Shown piece after piece: positions 16,729-24,251 of a DNA stretch of 64,000 nt. The notes under the pieces were generated by a model. That model was not told where the DNA came from. It worked only from the letters and a program-made list of their open reading frames with translations, and did not search any database. The stretch covers positions 1-64,000 of the forward strand of contig NZ_LT855399.1 of the NCBI RefSeq assembly GCF_900184735.1, read 5' to 3'. A program made the translations under genes and the position numbers. Numbering within the stretch: position 1 is the first letter of the stretch; each line of letters starts with the position of its first letter. The stretch is from Paucisalibacillus globulus. Lineage in GTDB: Bacteria > Bacillota > Bacilli > Bacillales > Amphibacillaceae.

Positions 16729-17505
16729 CTAATCCACCCCTGGTAAATCTACCATCGGGGCATCAGACCACCCTTTAATCATCGACAACACATTCATTAT
16801 AGGGATGCTAAACCCGATAGTCCCAACATCGGATGCAGCTGAATTTATACCAATCACTTCGCCTGTTTTACCATGGAGGAGTGGGCCGCCACTATTTCCT
16901 GGGGCAATTGGTGCAGAGATTTGATAGAGGTCTTTGTAAGAATATGGTTCAATTTCTAAATCGCGGTTTATTCCACTAATGATTCCTGTTGTAACCGTAT
17001 TGTCTAGCCCGAGGGGACTACCTAATGCGAGTATTTCATCCCCGATTTCTGCCTTTTCAATCCGTATTTTCAATGGCTCTATATCACGTAAGCCATCCAC
17101 TCTTACAACTGCAATATCAATATCAGTGCTAATACCTATAACCGTCCCAATGAAACGTTGTTCGTCTGAAGTTATGATGGTAACCTCTTTAACACCACTA
17201 ACGACATGGGCATTCGTAATGATGTCGCCCATATCGTTATATAAAAAACCAGAACCGATAGACCCATTCTCGAGTTCAATTTTTACCACTTTCTTTTGCG
17301 CTTCTTGAATTATATCTTTGACTTCTTTTGTTTCTACTTCGACCGCTGTTTCATCCTTTTCCGGGACAACAGAACCTTCCGCTAAGATAGTGGAAGGTTC
17401 ATCTAATTTATTGGACATATGTCCTTTAATGAAAAATACCCCAAATATGCCAACACACACCAGTACAAGGGTAATCAACAAACTGATTAACCAGCGTTTA
17501 TTCAT
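16729..17505 (-). CDS. Membrane-anchored S1C (HtrA-like) serine protease without PDZ domain
   Basis: An N-terminal signal anchor (residues about 7-28) precedes a trypsin-like domain. The triad is seen in GDIITNAHVVSGV (His), STDIDIAVVRVDG (Asp) and ISAPIAPGNSGGPLLHG (Ser). At 258 aa it ends soon after the protease domain and lacks the C-terminal PDZ domain of HtrA/HtrB, so substrate selection must differ. It starts 20 bp after the zinc-ribbon/TPR gene on the same strand, so the two are probably one operon acting at the outer face of the membrane. Confidence 0.85.
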   Translation of the reverse strand: MNKRWLISLLITLVLVCVGIFGVFFIKGHMSNKLDEPSTILAEGSVVPEKDETAVEVETKEVKDIIQEAQKKVVKIELENGSIGSGFLYNDMGDIITNAHVVSGVKEVTIITSDEQRFIGTVIGISTDIDIAVVRVDGLRDIEPLKIRIEKAEIGDEILALGSPLGLDNTVTTGIISGINRDLEIEPYSYKDLYQISAPIAPGNSGGPLLHGKTGEVIGINSAASDVGTIGFSIPIMNVLSMIKGWSDAPMVDLPGVD

Positions 17506-17525
17506 TGCAGTTTACCATCCTTTCC

Positions 17526-18773
17526 TTATTCATCGAAATACCAAGTTGCATGGTACATTTCTACTGTTGCTTCTTGGTCCACACCGGATATTATGGCAGA
17601 GAAAGTCCCCTCATCGCCTGGTTCTAATTGGTTTGGTTCGACATTAACGCTTCCCTCTAGTAGAAACTCGCCATTTGTGTCGTATACCGCATAATAAAGA
17701 ACGATAGTGTAAATTGGGATGGTTGCATTACTTTTAATAGTACCTTCGATCGAAATATCCCCGTTATCTTCCAGATTTGCTGTAAACGTAAGTAGTTCCA
17801 CTGCAGCGGTCCGATTATGCAAATCCTCTTCAGCTGCTTGTTCTTCCATTGCAACTTTTTCTTGTTCTATTTTTTCTTTCAACTGAAGGAGTCCTTCATC
17901 ATCTGACTTATAGCTTAGCCCTTTATTTACTACATTTAAAGCCTCAGCAAATTGTCCATTTGCTAGAAAATCCGTAGCTTCCGTGTTCGTAATTTGAACA
18001 ATTTTATTTAAAATCTCTGAACGAACACTTTCTGCCTCAGGTGATGACATAGTTTCAAGCTCACTTAATTTACTAGCCAATTCATCGATAGTGTTGATAC
18101 TGGCAACTTCTTGCATTAACTTACCTATTGATATCCGTTCTTCTTCTTTCGTAATGTTAGCTTGAAAATTGGTGAATAGTGGGCCATTGTTCGTATTAAT
18201 CTGTTCTTTTAGAGTTGCTAGCACTTGTTCTGCTCCTGCAAAGTCCTGTGAGGAAATGGACTTACTTACAGAATCTAGTTGGGCAGAGAATTCTTTTGCT
18301 TTATTGGTTTCCTCTTTATTCAACTGTAGTGTCTCATAATCGGGTCTTAAATCAATTGCTTCATCAAATGCCTTTATTGCCGCATCATAGTTTCCGGCTA
18401 GAGCTTCACTTTCACCACTTTTTTGAAGATCTAGAACCGTATTGTTTTTCTTTTGTTCGGTTGTAAAAGAGATTATTAATACAACCGTAACGATAATCAA
18501 GCTTAGTAATGGGACAAGAAATGGTAGAAAAGATTTAAAGGTTGATTTTTTTTTCGGGGGTTGTTCGGGTTGATAAGTATGTTGGCTAATTTGTGGTGAT
18601 GGCTGAATATTAGTAGGTTGTGGTTGTACATCATTTGATACGATAGGTTGCTCGGGAACATGTTCTTCAAGTTGGGTAGAAGCTTCCTTAACCGGTTCGA
18701 CTTTAGAGCCACAAGTATTACAAAAGCTCGAACCCTCTAATAATTTTTCTCCACACTGGTGACAAAACAACAA
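17526..18773 (-). CDS. Zinc-ribbon, membrane-anchored TPR-like protein with FxLYD-type C-terminus
   Basis: Order of parts: a double-CxxC zinc ribbon (FCHQCGEKLLEGSSFCNTCGSK) at the cytoplasmic N-terminus, a Pro/Gln-rich linker, a membrane helix near residues 90-112, an extracellular helical TPR-like region (AGNYDAAIKAFDEAIDLRPDY), and a C-terminal beta domain resembling FxLYD. I place the start at TTG 18773, which gives AGGAGG a 6-nt spacing. The ATG at 18779 touches that site, and the ATG at 18821 lies just downstream of a TATAAT (18832-18827) and is probably at or before the transcript start. Confidence 0.75.
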   Translation of the reverse strand: MLFCHQCGEKLLEGSSFCNTCGSKVEPVKEASTQLEEHVPEQPIVSNDVQPQPTNIQPSPQISQHTYQPEQPPKKKSTFKSFLPFLVPLLSLIIVTVVLIISFTTEQKKNNTVLDLQKSGESEALAGNYDAAIKAFDEAIDLRPDYETLQLNKEETNKAKEFSAQLDSVSKSISSQDFAGAEQVLATLKEQINTNNGPLFTNFQANITKEEERISIGKLMQEVASINTIDELASKLSELETMSSPEAESVRSEILNKIVQITNTEATDFLANGQFAEALNVVNKGLSYKSDDEGLLQLKEKIEQEKVAMEEQAAEEDLHNRTAAVELLTFTANLEDNGDISIEGTIKSNATIPIYTIVLYYAVYDTNGEFLLEGSVNVEPNQLEPGDEGTFSAIISGVDQEATVEMYHATWYFDE

Positions 18774-19030
18774 CGTCATCCTCCTAATCTCATGTTTTTT
18801 TGAAAAGAATTTAAACAACATAACTTATTATATGAGTGGGTGGGCAATAAGTTCCATGAAATTTGTAGGACAATGGAGTTTTTAATCAGTTGATTATCAA
18901 AGAGTATGACTCTAGACTTAAATTTAACCTCCTACTCATAGGAGGTAAGCATTTTCTGTTATAATAAAGAGAAATATTTATTACATAGTTAATCTCTTTT
19001 CAAAGGGCTTACACATAATGGAGGAGAAAA

Positions 19031-20314
19031 ATGGATTTTATAGTGGAACAGCTTAACAATTTTGGAATTGAAAATCCCAAAGCAGTTAAAGCACTTTCTG
19101 TAACGATAATGATTCTGTTTATTGCTATTCTTTGTATTATCGCCAACTTTATTGCAAAGCATATTGTGATCAGGATCATCACACATATTGTAAAAAGGAA
19201 CAAATTTCAGTGGGATGATATTCTGTTAGAGAGAAAGGTCTTCAGGAAGTTATCACATATTGTTCCAGCAGTTATTATATTCTCATTTGCCGAGGCAGAG
19301 ACATTTCCGAATTATACGGATTTAATTAAACAGTTAGCCGTTGCTTATATAATTATTGTTGGGATTACGATTATCAATAGCTTTCTAAATGCAATTAATG
19401 ATATTTACCAAACATATGAAATATCTAAGATTAGACCAATAAAAGGATATATTCAAGTTGTTAAAATTGTCGTCATCATCATTGGTGTTATTTTAGTTAT
19501 CGCAAGCTTAATAGGGGAAAGCCCTCTTGTATTCTTGAGTGGAATCGGTGCACTATCCGCCATATTTATGTTAGTGTTTAAAGATTCAATTCTAGGACTT
19601 GTTGCAGGAGTTCAGTTGACTGCGAATGATATGGTTCGAGTCGGGGATTGGATCGAAATGCCGAAATATGATGCAGATGGTGACATTATTGATATCTCGT
19701 TAAATACTGTTAAAGTACAGAACTGGGATAAAACGATAACCATGATTCCAGCCTATGCCCTTATTTCAGACTCCTTTAAAAACTGGAGAGGCATGCAAAA
19801 TGCTGGTGGAAGAAGAATTAAACGATCAATTTATATTGATACAACTAGTATCGCTTTCTGTACGGAAGAGATGGTAGAGAAGTTTAAACAGATTCAAATA
19901 TTAACGGACTATATTAGTAAGCGAGAACATGAGATTGTCGAGTATAATGAAAAGAATCATGTGAATCGTAATAATCCTGTTAACGGAAGAGCAATGACAA
20001 ATATCGGTGTGTTTCGGTCGTATATCAGTAATTACATTCAACGCCATCCCGGTATTAATAAGAATATGACCTTAATGGTAAGACAACTTGCACCAACCGA
20101 ACTTGGTTTACCAATAGAAATTTATGCATTTACAAGCGATATTAGATGGGATGTTTATGAATCCATTCAGGCTGATATTTTTGATCATCTATTTGCCGTT
20201 GCATCCCAATTTGAATTGAGAATCTTCCAGAGTCCATCAGGAAATGATATGAGAAGCATGGTGGAGGGAATAGGTGAAAGTGAACAAAAGAGAGGGATTG
20301 ATGGTGCTCACTAG
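19031..20314 (+). CDS. Mechanosensitive ion channel, MscS family (YbdG-like)
   Basis: The 427-aa protein has four to five membrane helices and then the MscS core: GIGALSAIFMLVFKDSILGLVAGVQL forms the pore-lining helix, and NDMVRVGDWIEMPKYDADGDIIDISLNTVKVQNWDKTI the beta domain. The C-terminal cytoplasmic region (FKNWRGMQNAGGRRIKRSIYID) matches the YbdG/YnaI-like branch. It should open under membrane tension during osmotic downshift. AGGAG precedes the ATG. It is a single-gene unit ended by a terminator. Confidence 0.9.
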   Translation: MDFIVEQLNNFGIENPKAVKALSVTIMILFIAILCIIANFIAKHIVIRIITHIVKRNKFQWDDILLERKVFRKLSHIVPAVIIFSFAEAETFPNYTDLIKQLAVAYIIIVGITIINSFLNAINDIYQTYEISKIRPIKGYIQVVKIVVIIIGVILVIASLIGESPLVFLSGIGALSAIFMLVFKDSILGLVAGVQLTANDMVRVGDWIEMPKYDADGDIIDISLNTVKVQNWDKTITMIPAYALISDSFKNWRGMQNAGGRRIKRSIYIDTTSIAFCTEEMVEKFKQIQILTDYISKREHEIVEYNEKNHVNRNNPVNGRAMTNIGVFRSYISNYIQRHPGINKNMTLMVRQLAPTELGLPIEIYAFTSDIRWDVYESIQADIFDHLFAVASQFELRIFQSPSGNDMRSMVEGIGESEQKRGIDGAH

Positions 20315-20366
20315 TCTTGGTGACTGAGCATGGAACACCCCTTGCTAATTAGCTTTAATGTGGAAA

Positions 20367-20396
20367 GAAGAATGGTATGCTGCCATTCTTCTTTTT
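20367..20396 (+). terminator. Rho-independent terminator after mscS-like gene
   Basis: GAAGAATGG (20367-20375) pairs with CCATTCTTC (20383-20391) with a 7-nt loop, followed by TTTTT. Its 5' arm resembles the AAAGAAGAATG start of the repeat units that follow. Confidence 0.9.
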
Positions 20397-20412
20397 GTAT
20401 TCAATTTGGTTT

Positions 20413-20828
20413 AAGTTGAAGAATGCTGCGCTCTCATACATCAATTCATCATCAAATCATATTCAAAAAGAAGAATGATGCACTCTCATACATCATTTCA
20501 CAACTAAATCCTGTTCAAAAAGAAGAATGCCTCACCTTCATACATCAATTCATCATCAAATCTTATTCAAAAAGAAGAATGATGCACTCTCATACATCAT
20601 TTCACAACTAATTCATGTTTAATAAGAAGAATGTCGCACCTTCATACATCAATTCATCATCAAATCATATTCAAAAAGAAGAATGATGCACTCTCATACA
20701 TCATTTTACAACTAAATCCTGTTTAAAAAGAAAAATGCCGCACCCCCATACATCAATTCACAACTAAATCCTGATTAAAAAGAAAGATGGCACACTCCCA
20801 TACATCATTTCACCATTAAACCCCAACT
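20413..20828 (+). repeat. Tandem array of eight 52-bp repeats
   Basis: Units start at 20413, 20465, 20517 and so on to 20777, each exactly 52 bp. The shared core is AAGAAGAATG, then CTCATACATCATTTCA and ACTAAATCCTGTTCAAA. Two subtypes alternate through most of the array (GATGCACTC type and GCCTCACCTTC type), giving a 104-bp higher-order period. The AATGATG and CATCATT blocks can pair as a short hairpin in several units. The array lies between the convergent MscS and mrpG genes. No spacer/repeat structure of CRISPR type is present. Confidence 0.9.
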
Positions 20829-20869
20829 GAAATGATATATCTTGGAAGCGCGCCATCCCACTACTAAAG

Positions 20870-21232
20870 TTATCCTCTTTCTTTTTCATGTTCTTGAAAA
20901 TAATCTTTCAACTCATCTTCAACACTAGACTTCGTTAACGGAACATTAGCACGGTACGCAGCACGACTAATAACATGTGCTCCAACAGGTGCTGTTAAGA
21001 ATACGAAGATAATTCCCAGTATTAGTCGAATGCTAAAATACCCTTCTGAAATTAAGAAATAAAGTAAGGTACCAATTAGGATGAATAACACACCAACTGT
21101 GGAACTCTTTGATGCAGCATGTGACCTTGTGTAGACATCTGGCAGACGAACTAAACCAATTGCACTAATTAAACTAATGATGGTTCCAAATAATATGAGT
21201 ACCCCGGCAATGACCTCAGCGCTTTCTTTCAA
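20870..21232 (-). CDS. mrpG: Na+/H+ antiporter subunit MrpG
   Basis: About 120 aa with three membrane helices and the MrpG signature IGLVRLPDVYTRSHAASKSSTVGVLFILIGT. It is the last subunit of the Mrp complex, in which all seven subunits are needed for Na+(Li+)/H+ exchange. I chose TTG 21232, behind GAGGTG, which overlaps the mrpF end by 17 bp; a TTG at 21268 is in frame but deeper in mrpF. The charged tail (DELKDYFQEHEKERG) is cytoplasmic. The 52-bp array lies just beyond its stop. Confidence 0.92.
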   Translation of the reverse strand: MKESAEVIAGVLILFGTIISLISAIGLVRLPDVYTRSHAASKSSTVGVLFILIGTLLYFLISEGYFSIRLILGIIFVFLTAPVGAHVISRAAYRANVPLTKSSVEDELKDYFQEHEKERG

Positions 21233-21494
21233 TGACGACACCTCTTTCAATAAACCGTGCAAATGCAATTGTTCCTATAAAGGATAGGATGCCGATTAAT
21301 AAGATTAATTCAAAGAACGCGTGTGTATCAAGGTATACGGAGAAAATAGCAGTACCGGCAATTAAATTTATACCAATTGCATCTAATGCTTGAACTCTGT
21401 CCACGCTTGAGGGGCCTTTAACTACCCGGTAAAAATTAAACAGAATGGTTATTGTTAAAATAACTAAGGATAAAATCATTAAAATCTCAAACAT
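21216..21494 (-). CDS. mrpF: Na+/H+ antiporter subunit MrpF
   Basis: 92 aa with three membrane helices and the conserved GPSSVDRVQALDAIGINLIAG segment, whose Asp is a family hallmark. It is a small structural subunit of the Mrp antiporter. Its ATG overlaps the end of mrpE (TATGTTTGA) and its stop overlaps mrpG, which shows translational coupling through the operon. Confidence 0.93.
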   Translation of the reverse strand: MFEILMILSLVILTITILFNFYRVVKGPSSVDRVQALDAIGINLIAGTAIFSVYLDTHAFFELILLIGILSFIGTIAFARFIERGVVIERKR

Positions 21495-21969
21495 ATTTTC
21501 TAGTCACATCCTTTATAGCCCGTTCAAATATAATTTGGGATTTGAGTACGGACTCTTTTGAATCGGGAATATCCATCGCGTGAACGTACAAGCTTTTCCC
21601 ATCTGGGGTTACTTCCATTACAACCGATCCAGGAGTTAAACAGATGAGAAGAGAGAGTAGGGTGATCTCTACATCGCCCTCTAAGTCTGTATCAATCTTG
21701 AAAATGCCAGGAGTAATATTTTTTGGGCGAAGTATTTGACCAATCACTACAATTGCAGAACTCATTAACTCCCTTGCAAAAACGAATAATAGTTTTAAAG
21801 CTGCCCAGACAAAGAATAAATAAAAGGGCTTTTGGAAGAATCTTCGCATAAAGAATAGAATTATCAATCCAACGATATAACCACTCAAAAAGGAAAGGAA
21901 ATTCCACTCATCCTGGAAAAACATCCAAAGAAAAGCAATAAATATATTAACTAATATTTGAAAAGGCAT
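21487..21969 (-). CDS. mrpE: Na+/H+ antiporter subunit MrpE
   Basis: 160 aa with two N-terminal membrane helices, then a cytoplasmic domain including ILRPKNITPGIFKIDTDLEGDVEITLLSLLICLTPGSVVMEVTPDGKSLYVHAMD, the strongly conserved MrpE part. It is required for assembly or activity of the antiporter. AAGGAAGAG precedes the ATG. It sits 26 bp after mrpD. Confidence 0.93.
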   Translation of the reverse strand: MPFQILVNIFIAFLWMFFQDEWNFLSFLSGYIVGLIILFFMRRFFQKPFYLFFVWAALKLLFVFARELMSSAIVVIGQILRPKNITPGIFKIDTDLEGDVEITLLSLLICLTPGSVVMEVTPDGKSLYVHAMDIPDSKESVLKSQIIFERAIKDVTRKYV

Positions 21970-21995
21970 TACTGCTCTTCCTTTCTACAATAAAT

Positions 21996-23492
21996 TTAAG
22001 GAATCTCATTCCCACCAAAAACAGCATCAATATAAATCTGTGGGTTCATCAGACCTTCAACCGCAGTCTCCACATAAGAATTGATAATTTCAGGTCCGAT
22101 TCCAAGAGCAATGGTTAAAGCAGTTAACAAGGCAATCGGAACCATAACCCCTTTTGTGGTTCCTTTTTCTTCTTCCTCACTCAATACCGTCTCACCCCAG
22201 AAGGCATTCATGAAAATCTTCATGACGGAGTAGAGAATCATAAGACTCGCGATCAAACCAATAAACCCTAACCAGTAATAACCAGCTTCAAACGTACCTC
22301 TAGTCACAAAAACCTTACCAATAAAGCCACTTAATGGTGGAATTCCGATTAAAGACAATGATCCAATAAAGAACATCCATCCTAGATATGGATGGTTTCT
22401 GATTAATCCACTCATCTCTTTTAGAGTGGTTGTTCCTGTTAAATAAACAATAACACCACCGATTAGAAAAATAAGTGCTTTTACAATCATGTCGTGAATT
22501 AAATAATAAATAGAACCGAGTGCACCATTTTCTGTAAAGGCTGCAATTCCTGCTAATATAAAGCCTGCTCCTATAATAACGTTATAAGTTAAGATCTTGT
22601 TGATGTCTGAATAGGCGACTGCGCCAATCCCGCCGAGAATCATGGTCAATGCGGCTAAGATACCAAGTAATAAATGGGTTATTTGTGGTTCATGATAGAA
22701 TACCAGTGTGTACATACGAATAATGGCATATATACCCACCTTTGTCAGAAGGGCTGCAAATAGGGCAGAGACTGCTGTTGGTGGTGCACTGTATGAGCCT
22801 GGTAGCCAGTAGAATAGAAAGAGCCCCGCCTTTATACCAAATACAAGTAAAAATAATATGGCAATAGTGGTGATAAATCCATCTTGTCCAGCTTCTGCGA
22901 TTCTAACGGAGATATGAGCCAGGTTTAATGTTCCTGTTATCGAATAGATATAAGCGATTCCTACTAAGAAAAATGCAGAAGATAGAACATTAATAATGAC
23001 ATATTTCATGGTCTCTCTTAACTGTATCTTCGTCCCACCTAATGAAACTAATACATACGAAGCAAGTAGAAGTACTTCAAAGAATACATATAAATTAAAT
23101 AAGTCCCCTGTCATAAATGAACCATTTACACCTGTTATGAGAAATAAGAATAGAGAATAAAAATAATGTCTTTCTCGTTCTTTTCCAATAGTTCGAAAAG
23201 AAAAGATAACACAACAAAATGCGATAATACTGGTAGTTAAGACAAGTAGCATCGAGAACATATCTGCTACTAAGCCAATTCCAAATGGTGCTTGCCAGCC
23301 GCCAAGCTGCAAGGTTTGAATACCATTTACCGAAATTTGATTCATAATCGCTATGGAAATCCCAGCAACCACACCAAGTACAACGACACTAATAACTCGT
23401 TGTAGGCGAATATGATTACGTAATAGGATAAATAATAGTCCAGCTATTAAGGGTAATATAACTGGCCAGATTAATAGGTTATTCATGTTCAT
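21996..23492 (-). CDS. mrpD: Na+/H+ antiporter subunit MrpD
   Basis: 498 aa, about 14 membrane helices, homologous to the proton-pumping NuoM/N subunits of complex I. The conserved FEVLLLASYVLVSLGGTK (with the buried Glu) and GLFLFYWLPGSYSAPPTAVSALFAALLTKVG (with the Lys) give the proton path. MrpD and MrpA are the two large ion-translocating subunits. Its start overlaps mrpC by 14 bp. Confidence 0.95.
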   Translation of the reverse strand: MNMNNLLIWPVILPLIAGLLFILLRNHIRLQRVISVVVLGVVAGISIAIMNQISVNGIQTLQLGGWQAPFGIGLVADMFSMLLVLTTSIIAFCCVIFSFRTIGKERERHYFYSLFLFLITGVNGSFMTGDLFNLYVFFEVLLLASYVLVSLGGTKIQLRETMKYVIINVLSSAFFLVGIAYIYSITGTLNLAHISVRIAEAGQDGFITTIAILFLLVFGIKAGLFLFYWLPGSYSAPPTAVSALFAALLTKVGIYAIIRMYTLVFYHEPQITHLLLGILAALTMILGGIGAVAYSDINKILTYNVIIGAGFILAGIAAFTENGALGSIYYLIHDMIVKALIFLIGGVIVYLTGTTTLKEMSGLIRNHPYLGWMFFIGSLSLIGIPPLSGFIGKVFVTRGTFEAGYYWLGFIGLIASLMILYSVMKIFMNAFWGETVLSEEEEKGTTKGVMVPIALLTALTIALGIGPEIINSYVETAVEGLMNPQIYIDAVFGGNEIP

Positions 23493-23817
23493 GTCCCCTT
23501 AGTTGGTTCATATCATCTGTGCCATGCTTTTTATAGGTGCGGTAGCTTAACACGAGTAAAAATGCAGTAACAGCAAAGTTAATTACGATTGCTGTTAGAA
23601 TCAGAGCCTGTGGAATAGCATCTGTAAAGCTTTGGAAAGTCTCTGATAGTAATGGGGGACCACCGGTTTTGAGTCCACCCATCACCATAATCATCAGATT
23701 AATTCCGTGACTAATTAATGAAAGTCCAAGGATAATCCGTAGCATCTGATTGGATAAGATTAAATAAGTGCCAATGGAAAACAGAATTCCAATTACAATT
23801 GCTATTAGTGTTTCCAT
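23479..23817 (-). CDS. mrpC: Na+/H+ antiporter subunit MrpC
   Basis: 112 aa, three membrane helices, homologous to NuoK. ILSNQMLRIILGLSLISHGINLMIMVMGG and DAIPQALILTAIVINFAVTAFLLVLSYR are the conserved MrpC/NuoK parts. The start overlaps the mrpB stop (TAATG), a typical coupled junction. Confidence 0.95.
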   Translation of the reverse strand: METLIAIVIGILFSIGTYLILSNQMLRIILGLSLISHGINLMIMVMGGLKTGGPPLLSETFQSFTDAIPQALILTAIVINFAVTAFLLVLSYRTYKKHGTDDMNQLRGHEHE

Positions 23818-24251
23818 TACAATTCATCCTCACTTATGCTTGTTATGATGGTGATAGCAGTTCCGATAACCGCGAATGCTACGCCAATATCAAATAGTAC
23901 TGCTGTTGCAAGCTCTGTTTCACCAAATACTGGTAAGTCAAAATAACCAAATGCTTGCTCCAAGAAATTATCTCCATATATCATGCCCCCCATCCCTGTA
24001 GCAACAGAGATTAACACACCGAGGGCTGCCATCTTTTTATAATCAATCGGCAAATTGGTCTGTATTCGTTCAATATCAAATGATAAATAGAGCAAGACAA
24101 TTCCTGCAGCTGTCGTCAACCCACCGATAAACCCTCCACCAGGAAAATGGTGTCCTGCCCAAAACAGATCAATGGAAAAAGTGAAGATGATGACAGCGGC
24201 TAGTTTGGTGACAGTATGCAAAACGACATCATTAGGTTCAGGCTTCATCAT
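23817..24251 (-). CDS. mrpB: Na+/H+ antiporter subunit MrpB
   Basis: About 144 aa with four membrane helices. The segment DLFWAGHHFPGGGFIGGLTTAAGIVLLYLSF is the MrpB signature. I chose ATG 24251 because AAGGAAG is then well spaced; an in-frame GTG at 24257 overlaps it, and a further ATG follows at 24248. It overlaps the end of mrpA by about 14 bp. Confidence 0.93.
   Translation of the reverse strand: MMKPEPNDVVLHTVTKLAAVIIFTFSIDLFWAGHHFPGGGFIGGLTTAAGIVLLYLSFDIERIQTNLPIDYKKMAALGVLISVATGMGGMIYGDNFLEQAFGYFDLPVFGETELATAVLFDIGVAFAVIGTAITIITSISEDEL

Noticed and set aside
16243-16732. Open frames on both strands across the 21-bp array (for example 155 codons on the minus strand, 102 on the plus strand)
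   Set aside because: They are a by-product of a repeat whose length is a multiple of three. Both strands are open at once, there is no ribosome site, and the heptad-like peptides match no known protein.
20423-20611. 62-codon frame inside the first 52-bp array
   Set aside because: It reflects the repeat only, has no ribosome site and ends at random as 52 is not a multiple of three.
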